Shown: positions 55,110 through 63,238 of the stretch, piece by piece | Position numbering within the stretch: position 1 is the first letter of the stretch | Layout: every line of letters starts with the position of its first letter | Assembly: GCF_003966895.1 (NCBI RefSeq) | Contig: NZ_AP018449.1 | Coordinates: forward strand, 4,295,501 to 4,359,500 | Reading direction: 5' to 3' | DNA length: 64,000 nt | Source: Methylomusa anaerophila | GTDB lineage: Bacteria > Bacillota > Negativicutes > Sporomusales > Sporomusaceae | The notes under the pieces: model-generated | The model's database searches: none | Told to the model about the DNA's origin: nothing | The model's input: the letters and a program-made list of their open reading frames with translations, nothing else | Made by a program: the position numbers and the translations under genes

Positions 55110-56680
55110 ATCGCCTGCCTTTCCCATTGTTGCTCAATATGTTTTTGATAATGCATATCATCTCTTTCCGGATAGTCGGAACGATAATGAGTCCCCCGGC
55201 TTTCCCGCCGCAAAATTGCCGCTTCCAAAACTAATTTCGCCAATTGGTAAGCATTACAACTTTGGAATGCTTCGACATTTTTTAACGGCCGGGAATTTTG
55301 TGGCAGCGCCGCCAGCAGCCTGCCCATGTCCTCCTCCCGCCGGACAACGCCGGCATCCCTATCCAAAGCCGCTCTTAAGAGCTCAAGATCGGCGCAACAT
55401 TCGTTCCGGCCGGCCTCAATTCCCGTAATGCTGTGATGAAATAAGGGCGAGGACAACCCGCCATCAATGGCTAAAGCCGCTCTACGGCCAAAAACTATGC
55501 CCTCCAGCAAAGAATTGCTGGCCAGCCGGTTGGCGCCATGCACCCCTGTTGCCGCCGTTTCACCGCAGGCATATAGCTGAGGTACGGATGTTTGTCCCCA
55601 CAAATCCGTCCACACGCCGCCAATGGTGTAATGGGCCGCCGGTGCAACCGGAATCAAGTCTGTTTCCATCCTAAGATCATTGTCCACCAATGTCGAATAT
55701 ACCTGTCTAAACCGGCTGGACAAATAGTTTTTATCCAGGCTGGTAGCATCCAGGTAAACGTATGAGCCATGCTCCCGCCGCATCTCCCTGCGCATCGCCC
55801 GCGACACCGTGTCACGGGGCGCCAGTTCTCCATCGGCATGATAGTCAAGCATAAACCTATTACCTTCACTGTTACGCAATACCGCCCCCTCGCCGCGTAA
55901 CGCTTCAGTCAGTAAAAACACCTCACCCGACTGGGTGGTAAAAGCAGTAGGATGAAACTGAACGAATTCCATATCGGCAAGTACCGCCCCCGCCCGATAG
56001 GCGGCGGCAATCCCGTCACCGCTGGCAGAAGCGGCATTGGTAGACCGGGCGTACAACCCGCTGTATCCGCCGGTGGCAATCACCACGGCAGCAGCCTCAA
56101 GCACTACCATTCGCCCTGAATACCAGACAATACAGCCACAGCAATATCCATTTTCGGTAGTCAGGATATCAAGAAGATAAGCCTTGTCCAGCCGCTCAAT
56201 GTTTTCCTTGCCGTGGAGTACCCTCACCATGGTTTCGGCAATATGACGCCCGGTATAATCGTAATAGTGAATAATCCGATTACAGGAATGCCCGGCTTCC
56301 CGGGTCAGGTACAGACCGCCGGTTGACGAGCGGTTGAATTTCGCTCCCCATGATTCCAAAAAATCCAGAGCGGCAGGCCCCTCCTCAGTCATAACCTGAA
56401 CCGCATCTTGCCGGCATAAACCCTGCCCAACTTTGAGAGTATCCGCCATATGTCTTTCCCAGGTGTCGTCAGCCCCGACCGCCACCGCCATACCCCCTTG
56501 CGCTTTGTAAGTACTGCAATCGGTCACTGCTGTCTTGCTTACCAGCAATACTCGCAGCCGGGAATTCAATGTCAAGGCCACACTCATCCCGGCAATGCCT
56601 GAGCCGATAATTACGACATCGAATGCTTTTCTGTCCAATTCATCCAGTTTGGCGGCTATAATATATTCCCTGTTCTTCAT
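55100..56680 (-). CDS. nadB: L-aspartate oxidase
   Basis: A 526-aa flavoprotein. The FAD motif GSGIAGMSVAL is near residues 26-36, GGMAVAVGADDTWERHMADT in the middle, FVQFHPTAF (active site) and CGETAATGVHGANRLASNSLLE near residues 348-369. It oxidises aspartate to iminoaspartate for NadA. Its ATG overlaps the nadA stop by one base (TGATG). Confidence 0.93.
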   Translation of the reverse strand: MKNREYIIAAKLDELDRKAFDVVIIGSGIAGMSVALTLNSRLRVLLVSKTAVTDCSTYKAQGGMAVAVGADDTWERHMADTLKVGQGLCRQDAVQVMTEEGPAALDFLESWGAKFNRSSTGGLYLTREAGHSCNRIIHYYDYTGRHIAETMVRVLHGKENIERLDKAYLLDILTTENGYCCGCIVWYSGRMVVLEAAAVVIATGGYSGLYARSTNAASASGDGIAAAYRAGAVLADMEFVQFHPTAFTTQSGEVFLLTEALRGEGAVLRNSEGNRFMLDYHADGELAPRDTVSRAMRREMRREHGSYVYLDATSLDKNYLSSRFRQVYSTLVDNDLRMETDLIPVAPAAHYTIGGVWTDLWGQTSVPQLYACGETAATGVHGANRLASNSLLEGIVFGRRAALAIDGGLSSPLFHHSITGIEAGRNECCADLELLRAALDRDAGVVRREEDMGRLLAALPQNSRPLKNVEAFQSCNAYQLAKLVLEAAILRRESRGTHYRSDYPERDDMHYQKHIEQQWERQAIWR

Positions 56681-57585
56681 CACGCCAGCTCCAGCATCCT
56701 GGTCAACGCCCGCTTGGCTGCGGTGGCAAGCCGTTCTTCCACCGTAATTTCATGCTGGAAATGAACTAAAGCTTCATATACGCTTTCCAGTCTGGTTTTT
56801 TTCATGTTAGGACATACCAAGCCGGTATGCAGCAAAAAGAACTGCTTATCCGGGTTATCGGCTCTAAGCTTATATAGCACGCCCATCTCGGTGCCGATGA
56901 TAAAGGTTTTGGCCTCGGACTTCCCGGCGTAGCTAATAATCGCCGAAGTACTGCCCACAAAGTCGGCAAGTTCAACCACCGCCGGCTCGCATTCCGGATG
57001 TACCAAAACCACTGCTCCCAGATATTTGTCTCTGACAGTTGCCACATCTGCCGGTTTGACTTTCGCATGAGTTATACAACACCCTTGCCACAAAATAAGT
57101 TGCTTATCCGGCACTTGTCCGGCCACCCAGTGGCCGAGATGCTCGTCAGGCACAAATATAACTTTGTTGTCAGGCAGTGAGGAGACAACCTTCACTGCAT
57201 TTGCCGATGTACAGCATACATCGCTTTCGGCCTTCACCTCAGCCGGTGAATTCACATAGCATACCACCGGTACACCAGGATATCTGGCCTTAAGCTCTCG
57301 CAGGCCGCCAGCGGTAATCATGTCCGCCAGCGGACAACCGGCATCTTTCTCCGGTAATAACACTGTTTTATCCGGTGACAATATTTTGGCTGTTTCCGCC
57401 ATAAAGTGAACACCGCAAAACACGATAACATCGCTATTGGTATTGGCAGCCGTCTTACTTAGATAGAATGAATCTCCGACATAGTCAGCTACTTCCTGGA
57501 CTTCATCCAACTGGTAGTTATGAGCTAAGATGACGGCATTACGCTCCTTCTTGAGCCGCTGAACTTCCGGCTTTAAATCCTTCAT
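56680..57585 (-). CDS. nadA: quinolinate synthase
   Basis: A 301-aa iron-sulfur enzyme. AHNYQLDEVQEVADYVGDS lies near residue 22. The three cluster cysteines are expected at CCTSANA, HPECEP and GLVCPNMKKT, all present. It condenses iminoaspartate with dihydroxyacetone phosphate. First gene of the operon for de novo NAD synthesis. Confidence 0.94.
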   Translation of the reverse strand: MKDLKPEVQRLKKERNAVILAHNYQLDEVQEVADYVGDSFYLSKTAANTNSDVIVFCGVHFMAETAKILSPDKTVLLPEKDAGCPLADMITAGGLRELKARYPGVPVVCYVNSPAEVKAESDVCCTSANAVKVVSSLPDNKVIFVPDEHLGHWVAGQVPDKQLILWQGCCITHAKVKPADVATVRDKYLGAVVLVHPECEPAVVELADFVGSTSAIISYAGKSEAKTFIIGTEMGVLYKLRADNPDKQFFLLHTGLVCPNMKKTRLESVYEALVHFQHEITVEERLATAAKRALTRMLELA

Positions 57586-57997
57586 TAGGGTTCACTCCTT
57601 CCTCCCATTAATCTCATTAGCCGTAAAAACACAGTGAATAGCTAAAATTTCCTCCCATCGCCGGGGGACACCTAAATACTTGCAAACATTTATAGTGTTT
57701 CTGGGTTCAGCGAGAATATGTGAAAAATACAACTATCCTTTGTAAGCTCTTATCCGGTTCTGTCTTTACAATTGTCTTGTTAATTGCAATTACAATTATA
57801 CACCGGTGACAGAATAGTGTCCAGGGAAGGTAACCAAAGCCAGACTCCCGCTAAGGTGCGGAAATCCTGACTGTTGTATTTACGCAAGGCTTTCTCATCA
57901 GACGTTTAACACTGTTTGCAGGTATATAAAATTATTTGGAGAACGAGGAAATTAAAATTGAGTAGTTTCATTTTCTAACTAAAAGGAGATATTGGCG
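57586..57997. other. nad upstream region; no gene recognised
   Basis: The region upstream of nadA is AT-rich near 57770-57805, with the palindromic ACAATTGT and repeated CAATTA words that could be a promoter/operator; no regulator site is identified with confidence. A GC-richer block at ~57816-57900 (containing CCAGGGAAGG, CCAGACTCCCGC, GGTGCGG) has the look of a structured RNA or a decayed coding piece, but matches no riboswitch consensus I know. Confidence 0.35.
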
Positions 57998-58080
57998 ATG
58001 AATCAGCACCACCCGTCTAACGGGTGGTTTGCTCGCCCCTATAAGGGGCAGTTACCAGCCAGCGCCTAAAGACGCTGGCT
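57998..58080 (+). mobile_element. IS200/IS605-like triple hairpin with a 23-codon ORF
   Basis: Three consecutive perfect hairpins: ACCACCCG/CGGGTGGT (58008-58028), GCCCCT/AGGGGC (58035-58049) and AGCCAGCG/CGCTGGCT (58057-58080). Subterminal hairpins of this type mark ends of single-strand transposons of the IS200/IS605 family. An ATG at 57998, nine bases after AAAAGGAG, opens 23 codons running through the hairpins to TAA 58067-58069. No transposase is present, so this is a remnant or non-autonomous end. Confidence 0.45.
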
Positions 58081-58083
58081 AAA

Positions 58084-58118
58084 AAAAAACACCAAGCCCA
58101 AAAGCTTTGGTGTTTTCT
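58084..58118. terminator. intrinsic terminator-like hairpin
   Basis: AAACACCAAGC and GCTTTGGTGTTT form a stem with one bulge and flanking A and T runs, so it could work in both directions. It lies just after the triple hairpin. The stretch 58119-58414 shows no credible gene; a small stem CGGTT/AACCG followed by TTTTAT at about 58366-58383 may end the DUF2000 transcript. Confidence 0.6.
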
Positions 58119-58414
58119 CCTTACGTCCAGGAATATATACCATATTTTCCCACATCCTATGAACCCAGATACTTCCTGGTTTCATGGGCTGTGTTTTCTT
58201 TTCATTAGAACACAACACTCCACATGTTATTTGATAGAAACATGATACTGATACGCGAAATTGGAATTTTGCAGAAAGGTTCGACTCCACTGAGTTTGGT
58301 ACATCCGTCGAAAAAATTTACTCCTCAGCATACCCCGCCACCTTTCTTTTTTGCTTGTGGCTTTTTTATAAAACGGTTGTAACCGCCGGCCCTTTTCAAA
58401 GCCAACAGCTATTT

Positions 58415-58822
58415 TTACTCATGCAGACTTAACCCTTTAGTCAAGCGGTCGACATGATTTTTTTTGCCTACCATTCCGATACCCACCAAATTAAGGTTGT
58501 TGGTATCAAACTCGGCAACCTTTGCCCGGTTGTCAGCGTCATTGTATGTATTGAACAGTTCTTCGGTATAAATTGCCATATTTACTTCTTTGTTCAGCGC
58601 TTTCAGCAGTAATTCTTTTAATTGTTCGCCATTTGCAGCGTATATCATGATTGGCTGTTTCGACATCGGCAGATAAGTATTGCCGGTGCCGTCCACGTAT
58701 GGTTCGCCGAGTACATCCTGCCGTCCGCCGATCCCACTCATGATAAACGCAGTTACATTAAGCTTCTGCCACATCAAAAGGTCTTCCCGCAGTATTGCTA
58801 CAATTTTATTGTCAAACCTCAT
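58415..58822 (-). CDS. DUF2000 family protein
   Basis: A 135-aa protein matching DUF2000: KIVAILREDLLMWQKLNVTA at the start, GEPYVDGTGNTYLPMSKQPI, an AIYTEELFNTYNDADNRA block and a C-terminal LVGIGMVGKKNHVDRLTKGL. The biochemical function of the family is unknown. ATG 58822 follows AGGAGAGGG. It directly follows, and shares a base with the end of, a decayed AraC gene, which suggests it was once co-transcribed with an AraC/LysE pair. Confidence 0.8.
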   Translation of the reverse strand: MRFDNKIVAILREDLLMWQKLNVTAFIMSGIGGRQDVLGEPYVDGTGNTYLPMSKQPIMIYAANGEQLKELLLKALNKEVNMAIYTEELFNTYNDADNRAKVAEFDTNNLNLVGIGMVGKKNHVDRLTKGLSLHE

Positions 58823-58998
58823 CAATAACCCTCTCCTCTAGGTATCAGCTTCAAGTATTCGTTGGCTGTAACGCTATAAACGCTTTTAAACTGTCGACTT
58901 AGGTGAGTGATCGACAAAACCGCACGTCACAACCGTCGAATAGACATCTCGTGTCTTTTCGATGATTTTTCGCGCCCGCGCTATCTTACAACTCAGAT
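58822..58998 (-). pseudogene. C-terminal remnant of an AraC-family regulator, frameshifted
   Basis: Minus-strand frames encode SCKIARARKIIEKTRDVYST then CGFVD and, after a one-base shift near 58908, THLSRQFKSVYSVTANEY. This is the second helix-turn-helix of an AraC/XylS regulator (compare the intact copy: NRAKQLLEKNKDIYSAVAEC). The N-terminal ~210 residues are missing. The shifted frame ends at a TGA touching the DUF2000 start. Confidence 0.8.
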
Positions 58999-59000
58999 AG

Positions 59001-59028
59001 TAGAAGCAGCATAGTACATTATTGCAGC
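59001..59028 (-). promoter_or_regulatory. duplicate of the lysE promoter segment
   Basis: On the minus strand TGCAATAATGTACTATG lies next to the AraC relic and closely matches TGCAATAATATACTATC at 60628-60655 upstream of lysE, with similar flanks (CTGC, TCTA). It suggests a former second lysE-araC unit collapsed by deletion, leaving its promoter in front of the AraC stub and DUF2000. Nothing else is recognised in 59029-59197. Confidence 0.55.
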
Positions 59029-59197
59029 GATTCATCTTTCCATTTGGCGCGAATCGGACAGCAAGCTCGCAAAATTTGGCGATTGCGTCTCCTCATCGAA
59101 GAAGGTTACACGGTTTGCAAAATCAGAAGTTTGCGGGGGAAAAACCACTTTTTGATTCCGCCATATTACCCAATTTTCTTACAAGTTTAAATACTCT

Positions 59198-59977
59198 CTA
59201 ATTCAAATGTGACTTATATTCAAACGCTGTTATTCCATAGATTCTTTTAAAATGCTTATTTAAGTGAGATAAGTCAACAAATCCACATTCTGCTACAGCC
59301 GAGTAAATATCTTTGTTTTTTTCTAGTAACTGCTTAGCACGATTTACCTTGCAAAATATAAAATACTGATATGGTGAAATTCCGACATTAGCTTTAAATA
59401 ACCTGATAAACTGGTACTTTGAGATAGAAAGCTCTTTGCATATTTCATCAAGACTCATTACATCATCTAATTTAGAATAAATCATTTCCTTTGCTTTATG
59501 AATTAGATTATTATCTCTTTTATAATAATCTATAAAAATATTAGTTGGATTAAAGTTGTCTACGAGGGATAGGAGCAGTTCACTACACAAGACTTCATCT
59601 TCTTCACTCTGAATTGCATTTGAAAGATTTAAGATACTATTCCTAAGAGCCTGATTATAGACAACTGGAGATGCAAAACGAACCATATCCTTTTTTCCTA
59701 GTATATCCAAAAACAGTCTCGGTTCAATATATAGCATAACATAATCAAGACCTGAACTATCATGTGCCCTACCATCATGTATCTGTTCAGGATTGAAAAG
59801 CATAACCCCATTCTCATATGACGCATGGAAACTGCCATCTAAATTATACTCTTGAATGCCACGCAGGGTCACACCTAATGCATATTCCTCATGACAATGC
59901 TTCTTATATGTGAAATCTGTAAAACTAGCTGATAACGCAGTGATATCTGATGATTTTTTATATATGAATCTTTCCAT
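59198..59977 (-). CDS. AraC-family transcriptional regulator
   Basis: A 259-aa regulator. The N-terminal cupin-like AraC-binding domain (~1-150) includes HCHEEYALGVTLRGIQEY. The C-terminal double helix-turn-helix has LSISKYQFIRLFKANVGISP and CGFVDLSHLNKHFKRIYGIT. It probably controls the overlapping lysE gene. ATG 59977 is nine bases after GGGAG; an ATG at 59986 overlaps that site and the lysE stop. Confidence 0.85.
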   Translation of the reverse strand: MERFIYKKSSDITALSASFTDFTYKKHCHEEYALGVTLRGIQEYNLDGSFHASYENGVMLFNPEQIHDGRAHDSSGLDYVMLYIEPRLFLDILGKKDMVRFASPVVYNQALRNSILNLSNAIQSEEDEVLCSELLLSLVDNFNPTNIFIDYYKRDNNLIHKAKEMIYSKLDDVMSLDEICKELSISKYQFIRLFKANVGISPYQYFIFCKVNRAKQLLEKNKDIYSAVAECGFVDLSHLNKHFKRIYGITAFEYKSHLN

Positions 59978-59982
59978 GTCCG

Positions 59983-60579
59983 TCATCTCCCAATAAGCTC
60001 AACCAATCCTGAGCCCATTATAGCAGAATATATCAGAAAAAGTGACATACTTACATTAACCAGTTTTTGATACTTCATCAAGATTTCCTTGAAAATCGCC
60101 CCGAAAAGCACCCAAGTGACAAATGCTAAAAAGCCAATAGCAGTAATAATCGCAACAAATATTGCTAATAAACGGGGGTCAGTATAGTATGGCATAACAA
60201 AACTGGGGATTACCGTCATTGTAAACAACACTACCTTGGGATTTACAAACTGCATGATAAATCCCGACCTAAACGTTGTAACTTGTTTTTCAGTTGACCC
60301 TGATGTATCCATTTTGTATATCTGATATGCTAAATACAAAATATAAAGGGTTCCTATTATCTGCATTACAATCAATATTTTCGGTATTACGGCCACAAGC
60401 ATGGTATTTAATATGGCAGAGATGGCAAGTAAGGCCCCAAAGGCAATTGTTGCTCCATACGAGTATCCCATAGCTTTTTTTATTCCAAACCCCTGCACCG
60501 TAGACAATATAACAATATTGGTAGGTCCAGGTGTAAATGTTACAATAACGCAGTATATTAAAAAAGATGTAATATTCAT
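59983..60579 (-). CDS. LysE/RhtB-family exporter
   Basis: A 198-aa membrane protein with about six helices. The family block TPGPTNIVILSTVQGFGIKK is near residues 17-36, followed by GATIAFG, and MQFVNPKV lies near residue 110. It exports amino acids or small metabolites. It is followed by its AraC-type regulator (their ends touch), an arrangement typical for inducible exporters. The substrate is unknown. Confidence 0.85.
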   Translation of the reverse strand: MNITSFLIYCVIVTFTPGPTNIVILSTVQGFGIKKAMGYSYGATIAFGALLAISAILNTMLVAVIPKILIVMQIIGTLYILYLAYQIYKMDTSGSTEKQVTTFRSGFIMQFVNPKVVLFTMTVIPSFVMPYYTDPRLLAIFVAIITAIGFLAFVTWVLFGAIFKEILMKYQKLVNVSMSLFLIYSAIMGSGLVELIGR

Positions 60580-60627
60580 GTATAAGCTCCTCGGAAGTTA
60601 ATATCATAAATTATACATCAAGAAAAA

Positions 60628-60655
60628 TAGATGCAGATAGTATATTATTGCAAGG
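60628..60655 (-). promoter_or_regulatory. candidate lysE promoter/operator
   Basis: On the minus strand TTGCAATAATATACTATC lies ~50 bp upstream of the lysE ATG, in AT-rich DNA. The near copy at 59001-59028 beside the AraC relic argues that the segment is a functional promoter or AraC site retained after duplication. Confidence 0.45.
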
Positions 60656-60745
60656 CTGCAAATTAATCAATATCAGTCCGGCAAAATGCACTTATGAAAA
60701 ATGCCCGCTACCTTCCTGGCAACAGGCGTTAAATATAATCTCGCT

Positions 60746-61051
60746 TTAGTGGCTCTCTACTTCCCGGTCGGCCCGTTGTTCGATTTCCACCAGCCGGCCG
60801 GCCGCGTCGTAGCGGTAGCGCAGGAGCTGATGGGTGTTGTCGTTGATTTTCCGCTTTTCATAGGTTCGCTGGTTGAGGCAGTTGTAGCCGTATTCGATGA
60901 CCGCGCCGGTGTTGTTTTTGACTTCGGTGAGCCGGTTTTGCTTGTCGTAGGCAAAGCGGAGGCTGAAGACCCGGCCGTTGGCGCTGGTTTCGTCCTGTTC
61001 GTCCAGGTGTCTTCTCTCTTCGATGACATTGCCGGCGTTGTCGTAGGTACA
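60746..61051 (-). pseudogene. RHS/YD-repeat protein fragment
   Basis: A minus-strand frame ending at TAA 60746-60748 encodes YDNAGNVIEERRHLDEQDE, FAYDKQNRLTEVKNNTGAVI and LLRYRYDAAGRLVEIE, three YD repeats of an RHS-type protein. The fragment is GC-rich compared with its AT-rich neighbours and has no start; upstream it ends in a TAG at ~61052. It is probably the broken end of a horizontally acquired RHS toxin gene. Confidence 0.8.
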
Positions 61052-61077
61052 CTACGTCGTTTCGCTCTGTTTAGTAT

Positions 61078-61102
61078 GAGTCACAGAACCGTCCCTTGAC
61101 TC
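61078..61102. repeat. REP-like palindrome
   Basis: GAGTCA and TGACTC bracket CAGAACCGTCCCT. Palindromic words of this type (GGGACGGTTCTG core) are scattered in many Firmicutes genomes near REP-associated tyrosine transposases. Here it sits exactly between the RHS and SDR fragments, marking a rearrangement point. No transposase is present. Confidence 0.45.
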
Positions 61103-61104
61103 TT

Positions 61105-61380
61105 TCACTGAAAACATGCAAAAAAAATTATTCTCAAATGTTTCTTTCAATATTGACAACTCCAATTGACTAGGAGGTAAACCTTTGTCTAAAGAAACGC
61201 CCACATTATTGATTAATACATCCAATGAATCATATTCTTGCTCAATATGCTTAGCTGCCGCTCCAATTGTATTAGGATGTACCGGGGATAAACCGCTCAG
61301 TAGTCCCACCCCGGAATACAAATCGTCAGGTTTTACTCCTTTTATACCCAGATCCCCAGATCGTTGAAGTGCCCAGTTAT
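61105..61380 (-). pseudogene. short-chain dehydrogenase fragment
   Basis: The frame encodes HPNTIGAAAKHIEQEYDSL, DVLINNVGVSLD and LPPSQLELSILKETFENNFF, the central part of a classical SDR (the NNxG motif is clear). The N-terminal Rossmann glycine motif and the C-terminal YxxxK active site are missing. The 5' side fades out at about 61380 and the 3' side is cut by the REP-like palindrome. Not functional. Confidence 0.75.
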
Positions 61381-61464
61381 AAAGAAAGTTCCTTTAATCA
61401 AGAAAGAAGCTCCACCAGAGCAATGCTCTTTTAGAGCTTCTCAATTATGAGGAGATGTTTGGAG

Positions 61465-61656
61465 CTAATGGGATTCTTTATCGGATAACAAAATTCCGCC
61501 AACGCCCACATTATCATGGTCACTCTCTTTAATTAGGACTGTGAAACATTCTTCTGGAAGTTGGATAATACCACTAGCAGTTTTAGTAATTTCTCCAACA
61601 AGTTTCCGCTTCTGATCCTTACTTATTTGCGGACCTTCTATTGTAATAATAGGCAT
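61465..61656 (-). CDS. 4-oxalocrotonate tautomerase-family protein
   Basis: A 63-aa protein with the catalytic N-terminal proline after Met (MPIITIEGP), and ISKDQKRKLVGEITKTA and CFTVLIKE typical of the family. It forms small hexamers that tautomerise dienols; the substrate is unknown. AAGGAG precedes the ATG. It lies 40 bp after the DUF169 gene, likely the same transcript. Confidence 0.85.
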   Translation of the reverse strand: MPIITIEGPQISKDQKRKLVGEITKTASGIIQLPEECFTVLIKESDHDNVGVGGILLSDKESH

Positions 61657-61696
61657 AAGATCATCTCCTTTTTTCTATTGCCATTTATAAAATACA

Positions 61697-62449
61697 TTAG
61701 TTATTGCGCTGAATGCGCTCAGCGATTTTCTTCCATTCATGCTTATCAAGAAAACTGCCTGGCACATTGCCTTCCATCTCTTGAAACATGGCATACGGCA
61801 TACTGAACGACAGTAAATCGGCGTCGATATGAGGACGTGCCGAAATATCCGTCATGCCTATCACAGCCCGTGGGCGTTCCTTGGATACCTCATCCCAGGC
61901 CAGCAAACAGGCACTCATACAACCTGACGCAAAAGGTGCAATAACATTATCATAGCCAGGACGACCATAATTGGCTAAAACAATGAGCGCAGTCAATTGG
62001 TCAGGATTGGCGTAAAACACAACCAATTTCGGTTCTTCTTCGGCAGCATCTACTTCTGTTAGCGATGTAAATACAACGTATTGCTCCGGTATGCTAACAA
62101 GCGGAAGTGACCCCATCCAGTCTCTTGCCAGTTCAGGATTCTTTTTGAAAGCCTCTGGCTCGGGTATTCCCTCTACCGGGGGTAATCCCTCTTTTCCTGT
62201 AGACAGAAAATACTCGAATCCCTCCGAAAACTGCTTTAACAGTCCTAAGCCGATTCCGCCACCTTCACAGCCAAAAGTCTTACGGCTAAAAACGACCCGG
62301 CGCCCCTTGGCAGCCGCTGTTAACATGGCAGCAACACAACCCCAGCGCCCTTCCTTAAATTCCAGAGCACCTTCAGGTTTCTCGTTGGTAAATAAAATAG
62401 CTATAGGGGGATACTTGAGTTTTAGCCTCTGCGCAATTTCACTCTGCAT
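61697..62449 (-). CDS. DUF169 family protein
   Basis: A 250-aa protein with family features: YPPIAILFTNEKPEGALEF at the start, RWGCVAAMLTAAAKGRRVVF, FGCEGGGIGLGL and a central FASGCMSACLLAW. The conserved cysteines could bind metal or a cofactor, but the function of the family is not established. GGAGG precedes the ATG. A perfect TTGACC/GGTCAA palindrome lies ~100 bp upstream at 62549-62564. Confidence 0.82.
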   Translation of the reverse strand: MQSEIAQRLKLKYPPIAILFTNEKPEGALEFKEGRWGCVAAMLTAAAKGRRVVFSRKTFGCEGGGIGLGLLKQFSEGFEYFLSTGKEGLPPVEGIPEPEAFKKNPELARDWMGSLPLVSIPEQYVVFTSLTEVDAAEEEPKLVVFYANPDQLTALIVLANYGRPGYDNVIAPFASGCMSACLLAWDEVSKERPRAVIGMTDISARPHIDADLLSFSMPYAMFQEMEGNVPGSFLDKHEWKKIAERIQRNN

Positions 62450-62548
62450 AATGGATTGCCTCCTTTTTTAGTTGACAGATTTTCTACGAATCAAACATTT
62501 GTTTGAGTTCATCCCACCTCCTTTTTGTGAAATTGTAAAAACCGGCAT

Positions 62549-62564
62549 ATTGACCCCGGTCAAT
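62549..62564. promoter_or_regulatory. operator-like palindrome upstream of DUF169
   Basis: ATTGACC and GGTCAAT separated by CC form a 16-bp palindrome ~100 bp before the DUF169 ATG. An almost identical site (centre CA) is at 62754-62769. Repeated sites of this kind suggest binding by a dimeric regulator, possibly the nearby TetR protein or one encoded elsewhere. Confidence 0.5.
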
Positions 62565-62753
62565 CATAGGGTAAAAAAAGATGCATAGTTCTTACACAAC
62601 TCTATAGCGGGTCAATGATATTTTGAATGCGCCTTCCTCATACAATAGAAGAAAGCAATAGTTTCTTTCGGGTAGACCACCCGCATGGGTTCTCCCTGAT
62701 TTCCCTTGCTACTAAAGATAAAGAGAAGCTGAAATATTTAGTAGCAACACATC

Positions 62754-62769
62754 ATTGACCCAGGTCAAT
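62754..62769. promoter_or_regulatory. second operator-like palindrome
   Basis: ATTGACC and GGTCAAT around CA, the twin of the site at 62549-62564. It also forms one arm of the larger inverted repeat ending at 62761. Confidence 0.5.
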
Positions 62770-63190
62770 TCAATTTTACAAAATTATTATGTCTAATGTC
62801 AAGAAAAAAAATACCAAATGAGCACACAGTTGGTATCGATTCTGTGTCGCCTTGAAATTGAGGGTAGTCTTTTTCCTGCCAGTCATTCCGCCGTGTCCTT
62901 GCTGCCAACAGGCCCGTCGCACGGGTGCGGCGCGACGTGGTTTTGGCCACGAGGCCGGACGAACCTTACTTGACCATGAATACAAAATGGATTTATGATA
63001 TGCGGCCACACGGTTTTGGTGGCTGCTCATAGTAAGCTGTCTAATAAACTGGTATCGTCTGGTTCCGCTGCCGTCTTAGTACCTCCCAGTGAGAAAAAGG
63101 TCCTGCCGTGTACCCCCTAAAATATTGGGCCGCTCCTTAAGGGGGCAACATTTTTTCTTAAATTGATATATTATTTTATTTATGATAAGA

Positions 63191-63222
63191 TTAAATCACC
63201 TGACCGCAGTCAGGTGATTTAA
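63191..63222. promoter_or_regulatory. perfect 14-bp-arm palindrome before tetR
   Basis: TTAAATCACCTGAC and GTCAGGTGATTTAA flank CGCA, ending 16 bp before the tetR ATG. TetR proteins commonly repress their own gene through such palindromes, and the downstream MFS gene would be in the same transcript. It could also act as a hairpin in the leader RNA, but no T tract follows. Confidence 0.7.
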
Positions 63223-63238
63223 TTGTTGGGGAGGCTTT

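Larger units (their letters stand above)
62450..63238. other. 789-bp intergenic region rich in inverted repeats
   Basis: No credible gene. Contents: ATTGACC/GGTCAAT palindromes at 62549-62564 and 62754-62769, a half-site at 62610-62616, an inverted repeat GGGTCAATGAT/ATCATTGACCC at 62609-62761, and TTGCTACTAAA/TTTAGTAGCAA at 62706-62747. The GC-rich stretch ~62880-62960 (GTGCGGCGCGACG, GGCCACGAGGCC) looks foreign but encodes nothing recognised. CCTTAAGGGGG near 63130-63145 precedes the TetR promoter. Confidence 0.6.

Noticed and set aside
57750..57810. Possible NiaR-type operator upstream of nadA
   Set aside because: ACAATTGT and related words are present, but the match to a NiaR site is too weak to call.
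58066..58290. 74-aa minus-strand ORF
   Set aside because: It runs through a terminator hairpin and its poly-A/T flanks; the composition is not protein-like.
60701..61099. 132-aa plus-strand ORF
   Set aside because: It is the antisense of the RHS fragment, whose YD repeats are clear on the minus strand.
62765..63030. Two overlapping minus-strand ORFs of 61 and 84 aa
   Set aside because: They have no ribosome site, two competing frames and biased residues from a GC-rich patch.
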